Part shown: positions 44,249-53,758 of the stretch, one piece after another
How positions within the stretch are numbered: the first letter of the stretch is position 1
Layout of the letters: each line of letters starts with the position of its first letter
Assembly: GCF_018555385.1 (NCBI RefSeq)
Contig: NZ_JAFEJS010000002.1
Coordinates: forward strand, 186,001 to 250,000
Reading direction: 5' to 3'
Length of the DNA stretch: 64,000 nt
Origin: Bifidobacterium santillanense
Lineage (GTDB): Bacteria > Actinomycetota > Actinomycetes > Actinomycetales > Bifidobacteriaceae
Notes under the pieces: generated by a model
What the model was told of the DNA's origin: nothing
The model's input: the letters and a program-made list of their open reading frames with translations, nothing else
Database searches by the model: none
Program-made: the position numbers and the translations under genes

Positions 44249-46480
44249 ATGAGTGAAACACCCGAAACCAACATCACGCCGGCGATGAAGTCCGGCATCG
44301 ATCCGGCGTCGTTCTCCGGCGTCATCAGGCCGTCCGAGGATCTGTTCCGCTACGCGAACGGCCCGTGGATCGACACGTACCGTCTGCCCGACGACCGTTC
44401 GCGCTACGGTTCGTTCGACAAGCTCGCCGAGGACGCGGAGAACCAGATCCGCGACATCCTCGAGGAGGACGCGGACGGGGCCGACTCCGGCGACGCGGGC
44501 GACAAGCCGGCCGCGAAGTCGCGCGCCCTGTACCGCTCGTTCCTCGATACCGAGGCGATCGAGGCGGCCGGCATCGCGCCGATCAGGCCCGCGCTGGACG
44601 CCATCGACGCCGCCGCCGACAAGGCCGCGATGACCCGCACGCTCGGCGAGCTCAATGCCGAGGGCGGCTCCGACATCTTCGGCCTCGCCATCTACGGCGA
44701 CCCGGGCGACCCGGAGGTCAACATCGCGCACATCGAGCAGGCCGGCATCCTGCTGCCGGACGAGGCGTACTACCGCGAGGACCACTACGCGCCGGTGCGC
44801 GAGGCCTACGTGCGCATGATCGCCACCCAGCTCGTCAACGCCGGGTACGCCCCGGCCGCCGAGGAGAACCCGAACGTCGGCGACGAACTGCCGACCCGCG
44901 GCTCCGACGACGCCGAGACCGCCGACGCCGCCGACTCCCCGATCCCGACCCCGAGCGAGGCCGCCCTCGACATGGCCCGCCGCTTCCTCGACGTGGAGAC
45001 CCGCATCGCCGCGAACCACTGGGACAACGTGGCCACGCGCGATTCGGTGAAGACCTACAATCCCACCGAATACGCCGATCTGGCAGCGATGCTCCCCCAC
45101 TTCGATCTCGGCGCGTGGATCGACGCCTGGCAGGTCGGCTACGACCGCACCGCGGCCGCGACCGTCCAGCCGCTCGACTTCCGCAGGGTGTTCGACCGCG
45201 TGATCGTGCACGAGCCGAGCTTCCTGACGGGTCTCGACGCGTTCTGGGAGTCGACCGATCTCGATGACCTCAAGCTCTGGGCGCGCGTCCACATGATCGT
45301 CGGCGCCGCCTCCTACCTGTCGCACGAGTTCGACAGGACGAACTTCGACTTCTTCGGCAAGGTGCTCTCCGGCGCCAAGAAGCAGCGCGACCGCTGGAAG
45401 CGCGGCGTGAGCCTCGTCAACGGCATCTGCGGCGAGGACGTGGGCCGCGAGTACGTGCGCCGTCACTTCCCCGAAAGCTCGAAGCGCCGCATGGAGCAGC
45501 TGGTCGCGAACCTCATCGACGCCTATCGCGTGTCGATCACGAACTCCGACTGGCTGGGCGAGGCCACCAAGGAGAAGGCGCTGGAGAAGCTCTCCAAGTT
45601 CACGCCGAAGATCGGCTACACGAACCACTGGCGCGACTACGCGGCGCTGGACGTGCACGAGGACGCGGTGCTCGCCGACAACATGAAGGCGGCGGCCCTG
45701 TACAAGACCGGCTACCAGCTGGAGAAGGTCGGCAAGCCGGTCGACAAGGACGAGTGGCTGATGAACCCGCAGACGGTCAACGCCTACTACGAGCCGACGA
45801 TGAACGTCATCGTGTTCCCGGCCGCGATCCTGCAGCCGCCGTTCTTCGATCCGGACGCCGAGGACGCGGCCAACTACGGCGGCATCGGCGCGGTGATCGG
45901 CCACGAGATCGGCCACGGCTTCGACGACCAGGGCGCGCAGTACGACGGCGACGGCAAGCTCAACGACTGGTGGACGGCCGGCGACAAGGAGAACTTCGAG
46001 AAGCGCACGAAGGCGCTCATCGAGCAGTACAACGCGTTCGTCCCCAGGCAGCTCGCCGAGAAGTACGCGGACGAGCCGGACAAGGCCCCGCACGTCAACG
46101 GCGCGCTGACGATCGGCGAGAACATCGGCGATCTGGGCGGCGTGAACATCGCCCTCAAGGCGTACGCGTTCGCGCTCGACAAGGCCGCCGGACGCCCGGA
46201 GGACGGCTCGGCCGAGGCCATCGAGGCGTCGCTGAGGACCGCCCCCGAGATGGACGGCTTCACCGGCGTGCAGCGCTTCTTCCTGAGCTATGCGACGATC
46301 TGGCGCACGAAGAACCGCGACGAGCTGGCCGAGCAGTACCTGCAGATCGACCCGCACTCCCCCGCCGAGTGCCGCACCAACGGCATCGTGCGCAACGTGG
46401 ACCTGTTCTACAAGGCGTTCGATGTCCAGCCGGGCGATCCGATGTACCTCGCCCCTGAGGACCGCGTGCGCATCTGGTGA
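44249..46480 (+). CDS. pepO: M13-family zinc endopeptidase (PepO)
   Basis: 743 residues. Zinc site HEIGH in GAVIGHEIGHGFDDQGAQYD-type sequence near 553-557, third ligand Glu and Asp in GENIGDLGG, and the substrate-binding NAYYEPTMN before it, all as in neprilysin-type peptidases. No signal peptide, so the enzyme cleaves oligopeptides in the cytosol. An acidic insert occurs near residues 205-235. TACTGT (44235-44240) ends 8 nt before the ATG, suggesting a leaderless mRNA. The length exceeds lactococcal PepO mainly through that insert. Confidence 0.94.
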   Translation: MSETPETNITPAMKSGIDPASFSGVIRPSEDLFRYANGPWIDTYRLPDDRSRYGSFDKLAEDAENQIRDILEEDADGADSGDAGDKPAAKSRALYRSFLDTEAIEAAGIAPIRPALDAIDAAADKAAMTRTLGELNAEGGSDIFGLAIYGDPGDPEVNIAHIEQAGILLPDEAYYREDHYAPVREAYVRMIATQLVNAGYAPAAEENPNVGDELPTRGSDDAETADAADSPIPTPSEAALDMARRFLDVETRIAANHWDNVATRDSVKTYNPTEYADLAAMLPHFDLGAWIDAWQVGYDRTAAATVQPLDFRRVFDRVIVHEPSFLTGLDAFWESTDLDDLKLWARVHMIVGAASYLSHEFDRTNFDFFGKVLSGAKKQRDRWKRGVSLVNGICGEDVGREYVRRHFPESSKRRMEQLVANLIDAYRVSITNSDWLGEATKEKALEKLSKFTPKIGYTNHWRDYAALDVHEDAVLADNMKAAALYKTGYQLEKVGKPVDKDEWLMNPQTVNAYYEPTMNVIVFPAAILQPPFFDPDAEDAANYGGIGAVIGHEIGHGFDDQGAQYDGDGKLNDWWTAGDKENFEKRTKALIEQYNAFVPRQLAEKYADEPDKAPHVNGALTIGENIGDLGGVNIALKAYAFALDKAAGRPEDGSAEAIEASLRTAPEMDGFTGVQRFFLSYATIWRTKNRDELAEQYLQIDPHSPAECRTNGIVRNVDLFYKAFDVQPGDPMYLAPEDRVRIW

Positions 46481-46524
46481 TCCCCGCGTCGGCCGACCGG
46501 GCGGACGCATCGAACGCGCGAGCG

Positions 46525-46578
46525 ACGACGAGCGCCGTGCGGCGTCGTGTTTCCACGATGCCGCACGGCGCTCGTCGT
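46525..46578. terminator. Bidirectional terminator between pepO and the ssb-like gene
   Basis: A perfect 19-bp stem (46525-46543 with 46560-46578, ACGACGAGCGCCGTGCGGC) with a 16-nt loop between convergent genes. Confidence 0.75.
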
Positions 46579-46626
46579 ATCCGTGGGTCCGGAATCCGTG
46601 AGTCCGGTGGTTCCCGTTCCGTCGCG

Positions 46627-47391
46627 CTACATCGACGGGTCCCCGAACTCACGGTCGGCTCCGCTATCGGCCTCGGCCACGGTGGAGGATTCGTCTCCCT
46701 GTCCGCCCTCCGGTCCGTCGGCGTTCCCGGAAACGACCGTGTTCCCCGGATCCGGAACGTCGACGGATGCGGATTCGGATTCGCCGCCGTCCTCCGTCAC
46801 GGCGCCGTAGACCGGCGCCTCGTCGTCCCGTATCTCACCGGTGGCGAGGTCGACCGGCGGGGCGGCCGCTCCCGCACCGGGCACGGGGTCGTTGCTGGGC
46901 GGCGTGCCGTACGGGTCAGCGCCGGTCCCGCCCGGCATGCTGCCGCCGTATCCGTTCCCGCTGGCTCCGGTTCCGCCGATGTTGGCTCCATCGCCCTGTC
47001 CGTTCGCGGCGGGCTGCTCGCGCCCCGCACGACGGAACCGTCCGACGCCCTGGCTCAGGTCGTGTCCGACCGCGACGGCGTCGACCACCGGGGTGATGCG
47101 GTCGACCGGCTCGCCCTCCTTGCGCCATCGTTCGGTCCGCAGCATGCCCGTCACGATGACGGGATCGCCCTTGTGCAGCGAGTTGAGGACGTTCGTGGCG
47201 AGCGTGCGGTAGGCGCGCACGCCGATCCACGTCGTCTCGCGGTCGCGCCATTGACGGAGGTTGCCGTCGAAGTAGCGCGGCGTCACGCCGACGCGGAACG
47301 AGCACGCTGGCGCGTCGATGTTCCTGCCGAATGATTTGGGGTCCGCCCCGAGATTGCCGGTGACGGTCACCTGGATCTGCTGGATGCCCAT
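46627..47391 (-). CDS. Single-stranded DNA-binding protein, paralogue-like
   Basis: 254 residues. An OB-fold (1-120) with VTVTGNLGADP, FRVGVTPRYFDG, TTWIGVRAYRTLATNV and GDPVIVTGMLRTERW is a clear SSB match. The tail is long, Gly/Asn/Asp-rich and ends in REFGDPSM; the acidic hydrophobic tip (DDDIPF type) that recruits partner proteins is absent. It may therefore be a second, specialised SSB such as those used in competence or recombination. AAAGGACC precedes the ATG. The 256-bp region upstream carries the DnaA-box hairpin described separately. Confidence 0.85.
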   Translation of the reverse strand: MGIQQIQVTVTGNLGADPKSFGRNIDAPACSFRVGVTPRYFDGNLRQWRDRETTWIGVRAYRTLATNVLNSLHKGDPVIVTGMLRTERWRKEGEPVDRITPVVDAVAVGHDLSQGVGRFRRAGREQPAANGQGDGANIGGTGASGNGYGGSMPGGTGADPYGTPPSNDPVPGAGAAAPPVDLATGEIRDDEAPVYGAVTEDGGESESASVDVPDPGNTVVSGNADGPEGGQGDESSTVAEADSGADREFGDPSM

Positions 47392-47560
47392 GGCGATTGG
47401 TCCTTTCCTTGACACGGCCGGCCGCCGTTGGCCGACCGTCGATTGTCGTGATCGATGGACCGGAGGGCCGCCCCGCGCGAACGACGCGCGAACGGCCTTC
47501 CGGTGACACCAGCGTGCGGCGGGACCACGGCCGCACGCAACGATTCAGACCGATGTGGAC

Positions 47561-47631
47561 GGAGCCCCGATCGGTCGGCGCGTTGTGGACCGTCTGTGCA
47601 CGACCGACGACTTATCCACAATCGGGGCTCC
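47561..47631. promoter_or_regulatory. Nested inverted repeat carrying a perfect DnaA box
   Basis: GGAGCCCCGAT (47561-47571) pairs with ATCGGGGCTCC (47621-47631). Inside are a second pair (TCGGTCG/CGACCGA) and TTATCCACA (47612-47620), an exact DnaA-box consensus, with a TTGTGGACC near-match on the opposite strand at 47583. It lies upstream of the ssb-like gene and just downstream of the gene at 47648. It could be a DnaA site or simply that gene's terminator. Confidence 0.5.
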
Positions 47632-47647
47632 GATCCGTGCGGGGCGA

Positions 47648-48799
47648 TCAGTCGTCGCCGTGCGCCCCGGACTCGGTCTGCTTCCGGTCGAGCACCTGGC
47701 GCATGTACGGACCGAACTCCCCGATGATGTGCGACGCGCCGATCAGGGCGTCGTGCAGCCTCTCGTCCCCGGCCGCCTCGCAATGGGATCCGACCGGCCT
47801 GCCGTCCTCAAATTCGACGACGATGCGGCCCAACGGCAGCGTGTGCTCCGGCGGTTCGGAACGGTTCGTGAACGCATAGCGGCGATAGACGCTGCCGCCG
47901 TCATCGGACCGGGGCAGCACGTCGTACAGCTGGGAGACGAACGCGAGCATCGCGCCGCAGTTGTCGACGCTGTCGGTGAGGAACGACGACAGCGAGAATC
48001 CGAGCTTCATCCCTCCGTCGTCGTCCGGCTCGGCGCTGATCCTCGCGATCATGCCGGGATCGTCGACGGTCGTGCTCTCGTCGTACGCGTAGAAGTAGCC
48101 GAACACCTTCGACTCGCGGGCCGTATCGGAGGCGGCGGGTTCGGCGGTCCCGGCGGGGGCACCGGAGTCGGCGGCGTCCTCACCGGCGTTCCCTGCGCCC
48201 GCGCCGCCGGCCTTATCGAAGAGATCGGACGCGATGTCGGCGATCGCGTCGGTGGAGGGCTCGTCGTTTCGCTCCGATTCCTCGAGCTGATCGAAGAGCC
48301 GGGGCAGGTTCTCGATCATGCCGGCGACGAGGCGCTGCGCGCCGACCAGCAGCTCCGGCTTGAGCCGGTCGTTGACGGCGCAACGATGCGTGACGGTCAT
48401 GCCCTCCTCGTTCCTGCCGACTTCGGCGGTGAACCGCGCGATCGGCATGACGCCCTCGGGCAGCTCGTCCGCGCAGGAGAAGGCGTAGCGACGGAACGTG
48501 ACGCCCTTCGCCTCCGCGTCCTCGTACCCGGCGAGCGCCTCGCCGAGCAGTTTGACGTCGGCGAGCAGCAGCGGACGGTTCTCCGCGTGCAGTCTGAGGA
48601 GGTTGTCGGCGTGGATGCTGGTCTCGCGGCCGCCGTCGTCCGCCTCCTCGAGCGACATCCAGATCAGCCGGTCGGGGTCGTGGGGATCGTCGTCGGCGTC
48701 GAACGCGTAGAACCAGCCGAGGATACGCGGCTCGCCGTCCTTGCCGTCCTGCGCGTTCTCGTTCGCCGCTCCGGCGTTCGTCCTGTCTTCATTGGCCAT
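47648..48799 (-). CDS. Unknown protein with two tandem copies of one domain
   Basis: 383 residues, function not recognised. Two halves align with each other: the first starts RILGWFYAFD (about 25) and contains FRRYAFSCADELPEG and DRLKPELLVGA. The second starts KVFGYFYAYD (about 228) and contains YRRYAFTNRSEPPEH and ERLHDALIGA. An Ala/Gly/Asp-rich linker joins them. The pattern resembles YbjN-like domains but this is only an impression. No membrane segment. AAAGGACC before the ATG is nearly identical to the site before the neighbouring ssb-like gene. Confidence 0.75.
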   Translation of the reverse strand: MANEDRTNAGAANENAQDGKDGEPRILGWFYAFDADDDPHDPDRLIWMSLEEADDGGRETSIHADNLLRLHAENRPLLLADVKLLGEALAGYEDAEAKGVTFRRYAFSCADELPEGVMPIARFTAEVGRNEEGMTVTHRCAVNDRLKPELLVGAQRLVAGMIENLPRLFDQLEESERNDEPSTDAIADIASDLFDKAGGAGAGNAGEDAADSGAPAGTAEPAASDTARESKVFGYFYAYDESTTVDDPGMIARISAEPDDDGGMKLGFSLSSFLTDSVDNCGAMLAFVSQLYDVLPRSDDGGSVYRRYAFTNRSEPPEHTLPLGRIVVEFEDGRPVGSHCEAAGDERLHDALIGASHIIGEFGPYMRQVLDRKQTESGAHGDD

Positions 48800-48916
48800 G
48801 ATGGTCCTTTCTATGCATGCAGACGTATTTCCAAGACTATGCCCTCATCCGCCGTCGGACCACCATCCGCGTCCGCGTATCTCACGACGCGCCCATCATG
48901 GCGTCGCAAACGAGAA

Positions 48917-48940
48917 CGCCCCTTCCGTGTGGAAGGGGCG
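48917..48940 (-). terminator. Terminator of proS
   Basis: CGCCCCTTCC (48917-48926) pairs with GGAAGGGGCG (48931-48940), 4-nt loop; TTCTCGTTT follows on the minus strand. Confidence 0.75.
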
Positions 48941-48964
48941 TATGCGGTGAGTCACCGGAATCGA

Positions 48965-50770
48965 TCAGGCCAGACGGTCGACGATGGTGGCGGCGGCCTC
49001 GGCGGCCGGCACGGCGACCTTGTTCTCGCCGTCGCGGTCGCGGACCTCGATGGTGCCGTCGTTGACGTAGTCGCGGCCGACCACGGCGATGACCGGCACG
49101 CCGATGAGCTCGGCGTCCTTGAACTTGACGCCCGGGGAGACCTTCTTGCGGTCGTCGTAGATGACCTCGACGCCCTTGGCCTCGAGCTCGGCGACCAGCT
49201 GCTCGGCGCCCTCGAACGCCTTCTCGTCCTTGCCGGTGGCGACCACGTGCACCTGGGCCGGCGCGATGACGGTCGGCCAGGCGAGGCCGCGCTCGTCGTG
49301 GTGGGTCTCGGCGACGCAGGCGAGCACGCGGCTCACGCCGATGCCGTAGCAGCCCATCCACACCGGGACGGCCTTGCCGTTCTGGTCGAGGACCTTGAGA
49401 TCCAGCGCCTTGGAGTACTTCAGACCCAGCTGGAAGACCTGGCCGATCTCGACGCCGCGCTCGAAGCTCAAGGGGCCGGAGCCGTCCGGGCTCATGTCAC
49501 CGTGACGGACCTCGACGGCCTCGACAGTGCCGTCGGCCTCGAAGTCACGGCCGTAGACGAGATCGTAGTAGTCGACCTCGTGCTCGTCGGCGCCGGTGAA
49601 CCATGCGGAGCCCTTGACGACGTGCGCGTCGACGAAGTAGCGCAGCGGCTCCTCGACGCCGGCGGCCTGGCCCTGCGGGCCGAGCACCATCGGTCCGATG
49701 TAGCCCGGCACCAGTTCGGGGTGGGCCTTCAGATCCTCCTCGGTGGCCTCCTCGAGCTCGGACGGGGCGAACTGCGCCTCGAGACGCTTCATGTCGACCG
49801 TGCGGTCGCCCGGCACGCCGACGACGATGAGCTCGCGCCACGGCTCGTCGTGCTCCGCGTCCTCCGGATGCTTGACGGCGATGACCACGTTCTTGAGGAT
49901 GTCGGAGGCGGCCCATTCGCGGCCGTCGGTGCGCGGATGGTCGGCGTTGGCGCGCTCGATCATCTTGTCGATGGTCTTGGCGTCCGGGGTGGCCTCCTTG
50001 GTGGCGGCCGGGGTGGCGGAGCAGTCGATCTCCGGCAGTTCCGGCGTGTGCAGGGCCTCGACGTTCCAGGCCTTGCCGGACGGGGCGAGCGCGAAGGTGT
50101 CCTCGCCGATCGGCATCGGGGCGAGGAACTCCTCGGACGCGGAGCCGCCCATCGGGCCGGACATCGCGAACACCGGCACGTACTTGAGGCCGATGCGCTG
50201 GAAGACGCGTTCGTACGCGCCGCGCTCGTCGTAGTACGCCTTGCGCATGCCCTCCTCGTCGATGTTGAACGAGTAGGCGTCCTTCATGACGAACTCGCGG
50301 CCGCGGATGAGGCCGGCGCGCGGGCGGAACTCGTCGCGGTACTTGGTCTGGATCTGGTAGAGGACGACCGGCAGGTCCTTGTAGGACGAGTACATGTCCT
50401 TGACCAGGAGGGTGAACATCTCCTCGTGCGTCGGCGCGAGCAGGTAGTCGGCCTGGTGACGGTCCTTGAGACGGAAGATGTTGTCGCCGTACTCCTCCCA
50501 GCGGTGGGTGGCCTCGTACGGCTCGCGCGGCAGCAGGGCCGGGAAGTGCACCTCCTGGGCGCCGATGCCGTTCATCTCCTCGCGGATGATGGCCTCGATC
50601 TTGTTGAGCACGCGCAGGCCGAGCGGCAGCCAGGTCCAGATGCCGGGCGCGGCCTTGCGGATGTATCCGGCGCGCTGCAGGAGCTTGGCGGAATCGACGT
50701 CCGCGTCGGCGGGGTCCTCGCGCAGGGTGCGCAGGAACAGGGTAGACATACGAAGGGTATTGGAAGTCAT
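48965..50770 (-). CDS. proS: Prolyl-tRNA synthetase, bacterial type
   Basis: 601 residues, class II synthetase. Motif 2 lies in [31 protein letters not shown] and motif 3 in [16 protein letters not shown] near 450. Between motifs 2 and 3 lies the INS-type editing insertion (about 220-400), and the anticodon-binding domain follows. ATG at 50770 has GGAG 4 nt upstream; an in-frame ATG at 50746 also begins a family-typical [16 protein letters not shown]. No T-box was seen in the leader. Monocistronic between its terminator and a 143-bp gap in which nothing was recognised. Confidence 0.96.
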   Translation of the reverse strand: MTSNTLRMSTLFLRTLREDPADADVDSAKLLQRAGYIRKAAPGIWTWLPLGLRVLNKIEAIIREEMNGIGAQEVHFPALLPREPYEATHRWEEYGDNIFRLKDRHQADYLLAPTHEEMFTLLVKDMYSSYKDLPVVLYQIQTKYRDEFRPRAGLIRGREFVMKDAYSFNIDEEGMRKAYYDERGAYERVFQRIGLKYVPVFAMSGPMGGSASEEFLAPMPIGEDTFALAPSGKAWNVEALHTPELPEIDCSATPAATKEATPDAKTIDKMIERANADHPRTDGREWAASDILKNVVIAVKHPEDAEHDEPWRELIVVGVPGDRTVDMKRLEAQFAPSELEEATEEDLKAHPELVPGYIGPMVLGPQGQAAGVEEPLRYFVDAHVVKGSAWFTGADEHEVDYYDLVYGRDFEADGTVEAVEVRHGDMSPDGSGPLSFERGVEIGQVFQLGLKYSKALDLKVLDQNGKAVPVWMGCYGIGVSRVLACVAETHHDERGLAWPTVIAPAQVHVVATGKDEKAFEGAEQLVAELEAKGVEVIYDDRKKVSPGVKFKDAELIGVPVIAVVGRDYVNDGTIEVRDRDGENKVAVPAAEAAATIVDRLA

Positions 50771-50913
50771 AGGCTCCAAGATATTCGCGTCAACCGACAA
50801 CGCCCGTTCGCGATTACGGGCGCCCCTGCGGGCCGGCCCGACGCCACTTCACGGCACGACCCGCTCGGCCGAACCTACGAACGGCCCGCCGGACCGTCCG
50901 TCTCGCGGTTCGA

Positions 50914-52035
50914 TCACCATTCCCCGGCGATGGGGGTGCCGCACTCGGGGCAGCGCGCGTCATCGCCTTGGCCGCTCAGCCGGTCGGCGACGATGCGGTA
51001 CCAGTCGCGCTCCACGAGCCTCGCCCGGCAGGCCGGGTTCGGGCAGAACGTGGTGTCGCCGTCGCGGTCGTGGACGTTGCCGGTGTACACGTAGTGAAGC
51101 CCTTCCCCCATCGCGATCCGGCGCGCGCGGGTGAGCGTCGCGTGCGGGGTCGGCGGCACGTCGGTCATCCTCCATGCCGGGTGGAACGCGGAGAAGTGCA
51201 GCGGCACGTCGGGGCCGCAGTGCTCCCGGATCCATGCGCATTCGGCGTGCAGTTGCGCGTCGTCGTCGTTGAGCCCCGGGATGAGCAGGGTGGTCAGCTC
51301 CACCCACACGTGCTGCCCGTCCGGGGTGCGCGCCCCGTTGACCGCGTAGTCGATGGTGTCGAGCACGTCCTGCAGATGCGTGCCGGTGACCTTCCAATAG
51401 AAGTCCTCGGTGAAGCCCTTCAGGTCGATGTTGGCGGCGTCCATCGCGTCGTAGAAGTCGGGCCGCGCCTCGGCGGACATGTATCCGGCGGTGACGGCGA
51501 TCGGGTGGATGCCGCGCGCACGGCAGGCGGCGGCGGTGTCGATCGCGTATTCGGCGAACACGATCGGGTCGTTGTAGGTGAACGCGACCGAGTCGATGCC
51601 GCGGTCGGCGGCCACGGCCGCGATCCGCTCCGGGCCCGCCTCGACGCCGAGCCGGTCGAAGTCACGCGCCTTGGAGATGTCCCAGTTCTGGCAGAACCGG
51701 CATCCGGAGTTGCATCCGGCCGTGCCGAAGCTCAGCACGCTCGAGCCGGGGTGAAAGTGGTTGAGCGGCTTCTTCTCGACCGGATCGACCGCGAAGCCGG
51801 AGCTGCGCCCGTACGTGTCGGACACGATGACGCCGTCGTGGTTGGAGCGCACGAAGCAGAAGCCGCGCTGTCCGGGGCGCAGCACGCAGCGGCGCGGGCA
51901 CAGGTCGCAGCGGGCCCGTCCGGTGCCGTCGTGAAGCCGCGTCTGCCAGCGGCCCAAGGCCGGACCGAACGCGGCCCGCGCCTCCCTGCCCGTCATGACC
52001 TCGGCCGTCGCGGCGCCGGTCGTCGTCTCACTCAT
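50914..52035 (-). CDS. amrS: AmmeMemoRadiSam system radical SAM enzyme
   Basis: 373 residues. The radical SAM cluster motif is CNSGCRFC in FGTAGCNSGCRFCQNWD. An N-terminal CDLCPRRC ... GFC pattern and a C-terminal zinc-ribbon-like part (TFCPNPACRARL ... CPECG) are also present. This is the AmrS family, found beside AMMECR1 and Memo proteins; the modified molecule is unknown. It overlaps the upstream fused gene by 8 bp (ATGAGTGA). The start at 52044 is the alternative. Confidence 0.92.
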   Translation of the reverse strand: MSETTTGAATAEVMTGREARAAFGPALGRWQTRLHDGTGRARCDLCPRRCVLRPGQRGFCFVRSNHDGVIVSDTYGRSSGFAVDPVEKKPLNHFHPGSSVLSFGTAGCNSGCRFCQNWDISKARDFDRLGVEAGPERIAAVAADRGIDSVAFTYNDPIVFAEYAIDTAAACRARGIHPIAVTAGYMSAEARPDFYDAMDAANIDLKGFTEDFYWKVTGTHLQDVLDTIDYAVNGARTPDGQHVWVELTTLLIPGLNDDDAQLHAECAWIREHCGPDVPLHFSAFHPAWRMTDVPPTPHATLTRARRIAMGEGLHYVYTGNVHDRDGDTTFCPNPACRARLVERDWYRIVADRLSGQGDDARCPECGTPIAGEW

Positions 52036-53713
52036 GGTCGGCATAGGCGCTCACCCCGTAGCGTTCGCACTCGATCTCGCCGTTCGACCAATCGAGGTCC
52101 GGCGCGATGCCGGCCTTGGCGAGCAGGTGCGAGACGAAGTCGTGGCCGTCCGGCAGCTGCTCCCACACCTGCGGCAGGAACGTCGCGCGCAGTCCGCGGC
52201 CGGCACGCTCGGTGAGGATGAGCCCGTCCGTTCCAGGCCTGAGCACGCGTTCGAGTTCCGTCCGCGAGCGCACGGGGGCGCCGTCCGACGTCGTGATCGG
52301 CTCCGGCCTGCCCAGGACCGACACCTCGATCTCGAGCAGCGGGTATTCGCGTGCGGTGACGGGCGCGAACCGCGGGTCGCGGCTGGCCGCGTCGACCGCG
52401 TGGGCGGTCACGTCGCAGCCGAGCGGCCGGTACGCCTGCAGGGTGCCGATGCAGCCGCGCAGCCGTCCGCTTTCGGTGAGGGTGACGAAGCTCGCGCCGG
52501 ATTCGTAGAGCCACGGATGGCGTTCGATGATCGCGTTCGGCCGGTTCGCGGGGTCATCGTCGAGTTCCAGATGCTCGCGGATCGCCGCGCGCGCGAGGCG
52601 CAGCAGCACATCGCCGCGTGATTCGTCGGCGTGGGATTCGTCTGCCGATTCAGCCGATTCCCCGATGTTCCGACTATCCGTTCCATCCCCCGCATCGGTC
52701 GTGAGACCCGACCGGTCCGTTGCCGTACGGCTGGAGTCGGACGGCACGGTCGTCTGCCAGACGGCGAACGATGAGTAGCCGACGACGGCCTCGTCCGGGT
52801 CGTCCATCGCCGGGCGCGACGCCCCGGCGGGCGCGACGATCCCGTCGTCGCCGGAGGTGCTGCGGCCGAGCAGCCGCAGGTCGAACGCGACGTCGCCGGC
52901 GTCGCCGTGCCGCCCATCGGACGACGGCCGTAGCCCGCGCGTCAGCACGTCGAGCAGGCCGTTGATCGGGTAGGCGCCGCAGGCGCGACGCGGGTGGATG
53001 GGCCCGTCGAGCCGCCCGATCGCGTCGATGGTCTCGTCGTCGAGTTCGCGCGCGTATTCCTGCGGATGGTAGTGGGACAGGTCGGAGCTGATCACGATGA
53101 CGGTCTCCGGTCCGCCCCACAGGGCGCGCAGCACGTCGCCGACCTCGCTCGGGCTCGCGTTCCCGGCGTTGAGGGGCACGATCTCGAGGTCCGGACCGAG
53201 CACGGTTTGCAGGAACGGGATCTGCACCTCGACCGCGTGCTCCCGCGCATGGGTCGGATCGTGGACGATGAGCGCCGGCGCGGGGGCGTCCGGCAGGGCG
53301 CGCATGCCGGAGCGCAACGGAGCGTCATCCGGCAGTCCCAGCGCGCGGCGTTCGGACGCGACGTCGACCGGCACCTCGCCGAGCGGGGTCGCGAACGCGG
53401 CGGCCGTCGGACAGGCGACGCCGCGCACGGCCACGCGGTGCGTGGGCCCGACGATCACCGCGCGGCGGATCGTGCCACGCCCGCGTTCGAGCAGCGCGTA
53501 GGCGAGCGCCGCGGTCGTGCCGGAGTAGACGTAGCCGGCATGGGGCACGATCACCGCCTTCGGCGCGCCTTGCGGCAACGCGTCGGCGAGTTTCGCGACG
53601 AGGCCACGCCCGTAGCCGAGCTGCCGGTCGATCATCTTTTGCAATACGACGCGATCGTCGGGATAGAAGGCGCCGGCCACCGCCGCCGGACGCACGGAAA
53701 GGGAACGCATCAT
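52028..53713 (-). CDS. Memo-AMMECR1 fusion protein of the AmmeMemoRadiSam system
   Basis: 561 residues. The Memo domain spans about 1-330: RPAAVAGAFYPDD opening, VPHAGYVYSG, VIVGPTHR, EHAVEVQIPFLQ and SSDLSHYHP, all metal-site regions of the family. A Ser/Asp/Thr-rich linker (about 330-390) joins it to an AMMECR1 domain with the hallmark LRGCIGTLQ near 440. The system's function is unresolved; the three proteins are thought to act together. ATG at 53713 follows AGAGGTGG. The gene is co-transcribed and overlapping with amrS. Confidence 0.92.
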   Translation of the reverse strand: MMRSLSVRPAAVAGAFYPDDRVVLQKMIDRQLGYGRGLVAKLADALPQGAPKAVIVPHAGYVYSGTTAALAYALLERGRGTIRRAVIVGPTHRVAVRGVACPTAAAFATPLGEVPVDVASERRALGLPDDAPLRSGMRALPDAPAPALIVHDPTHAREHAVEVQIPFLQTVLGPDLEIVPLNAGNASPSEVGDVLRALWGGPETVIVISSDLSHYHPQEYARELDDETIDAIGRLDGPIHPRRACGAYPINGLLDVLTRGLRPSSDGRHGDAGDVAFDLRLLGRSTSGDDGIVAPAGASRPAMDDPDEAVVGYSSFAVWQTTVPSDSSRTATDRSGLTTDAGDGTDSRNIGESAESADESHADESRGDVLLRLARAAIREHLELDDDPANRPNAIIERHPWLYESGASFVTLTESGRLRGCIGTLQAYRPLGCDVTAHAVDAASRDPRFAPVTAREYPLLEIEVSVLGRPEPITTSDGAPVRSRTELERVLRPGTDGLILTERAGRGLRATFLPQVWEQLPDGHDFVSHLLAKAGIAPDLDWSNGEIECERYGVSAYADHE

Positions 53714-53758
53714 AACGACCACCTCTTGACTCCCATGGTAGTCGCGCGGCCGCTCCGC

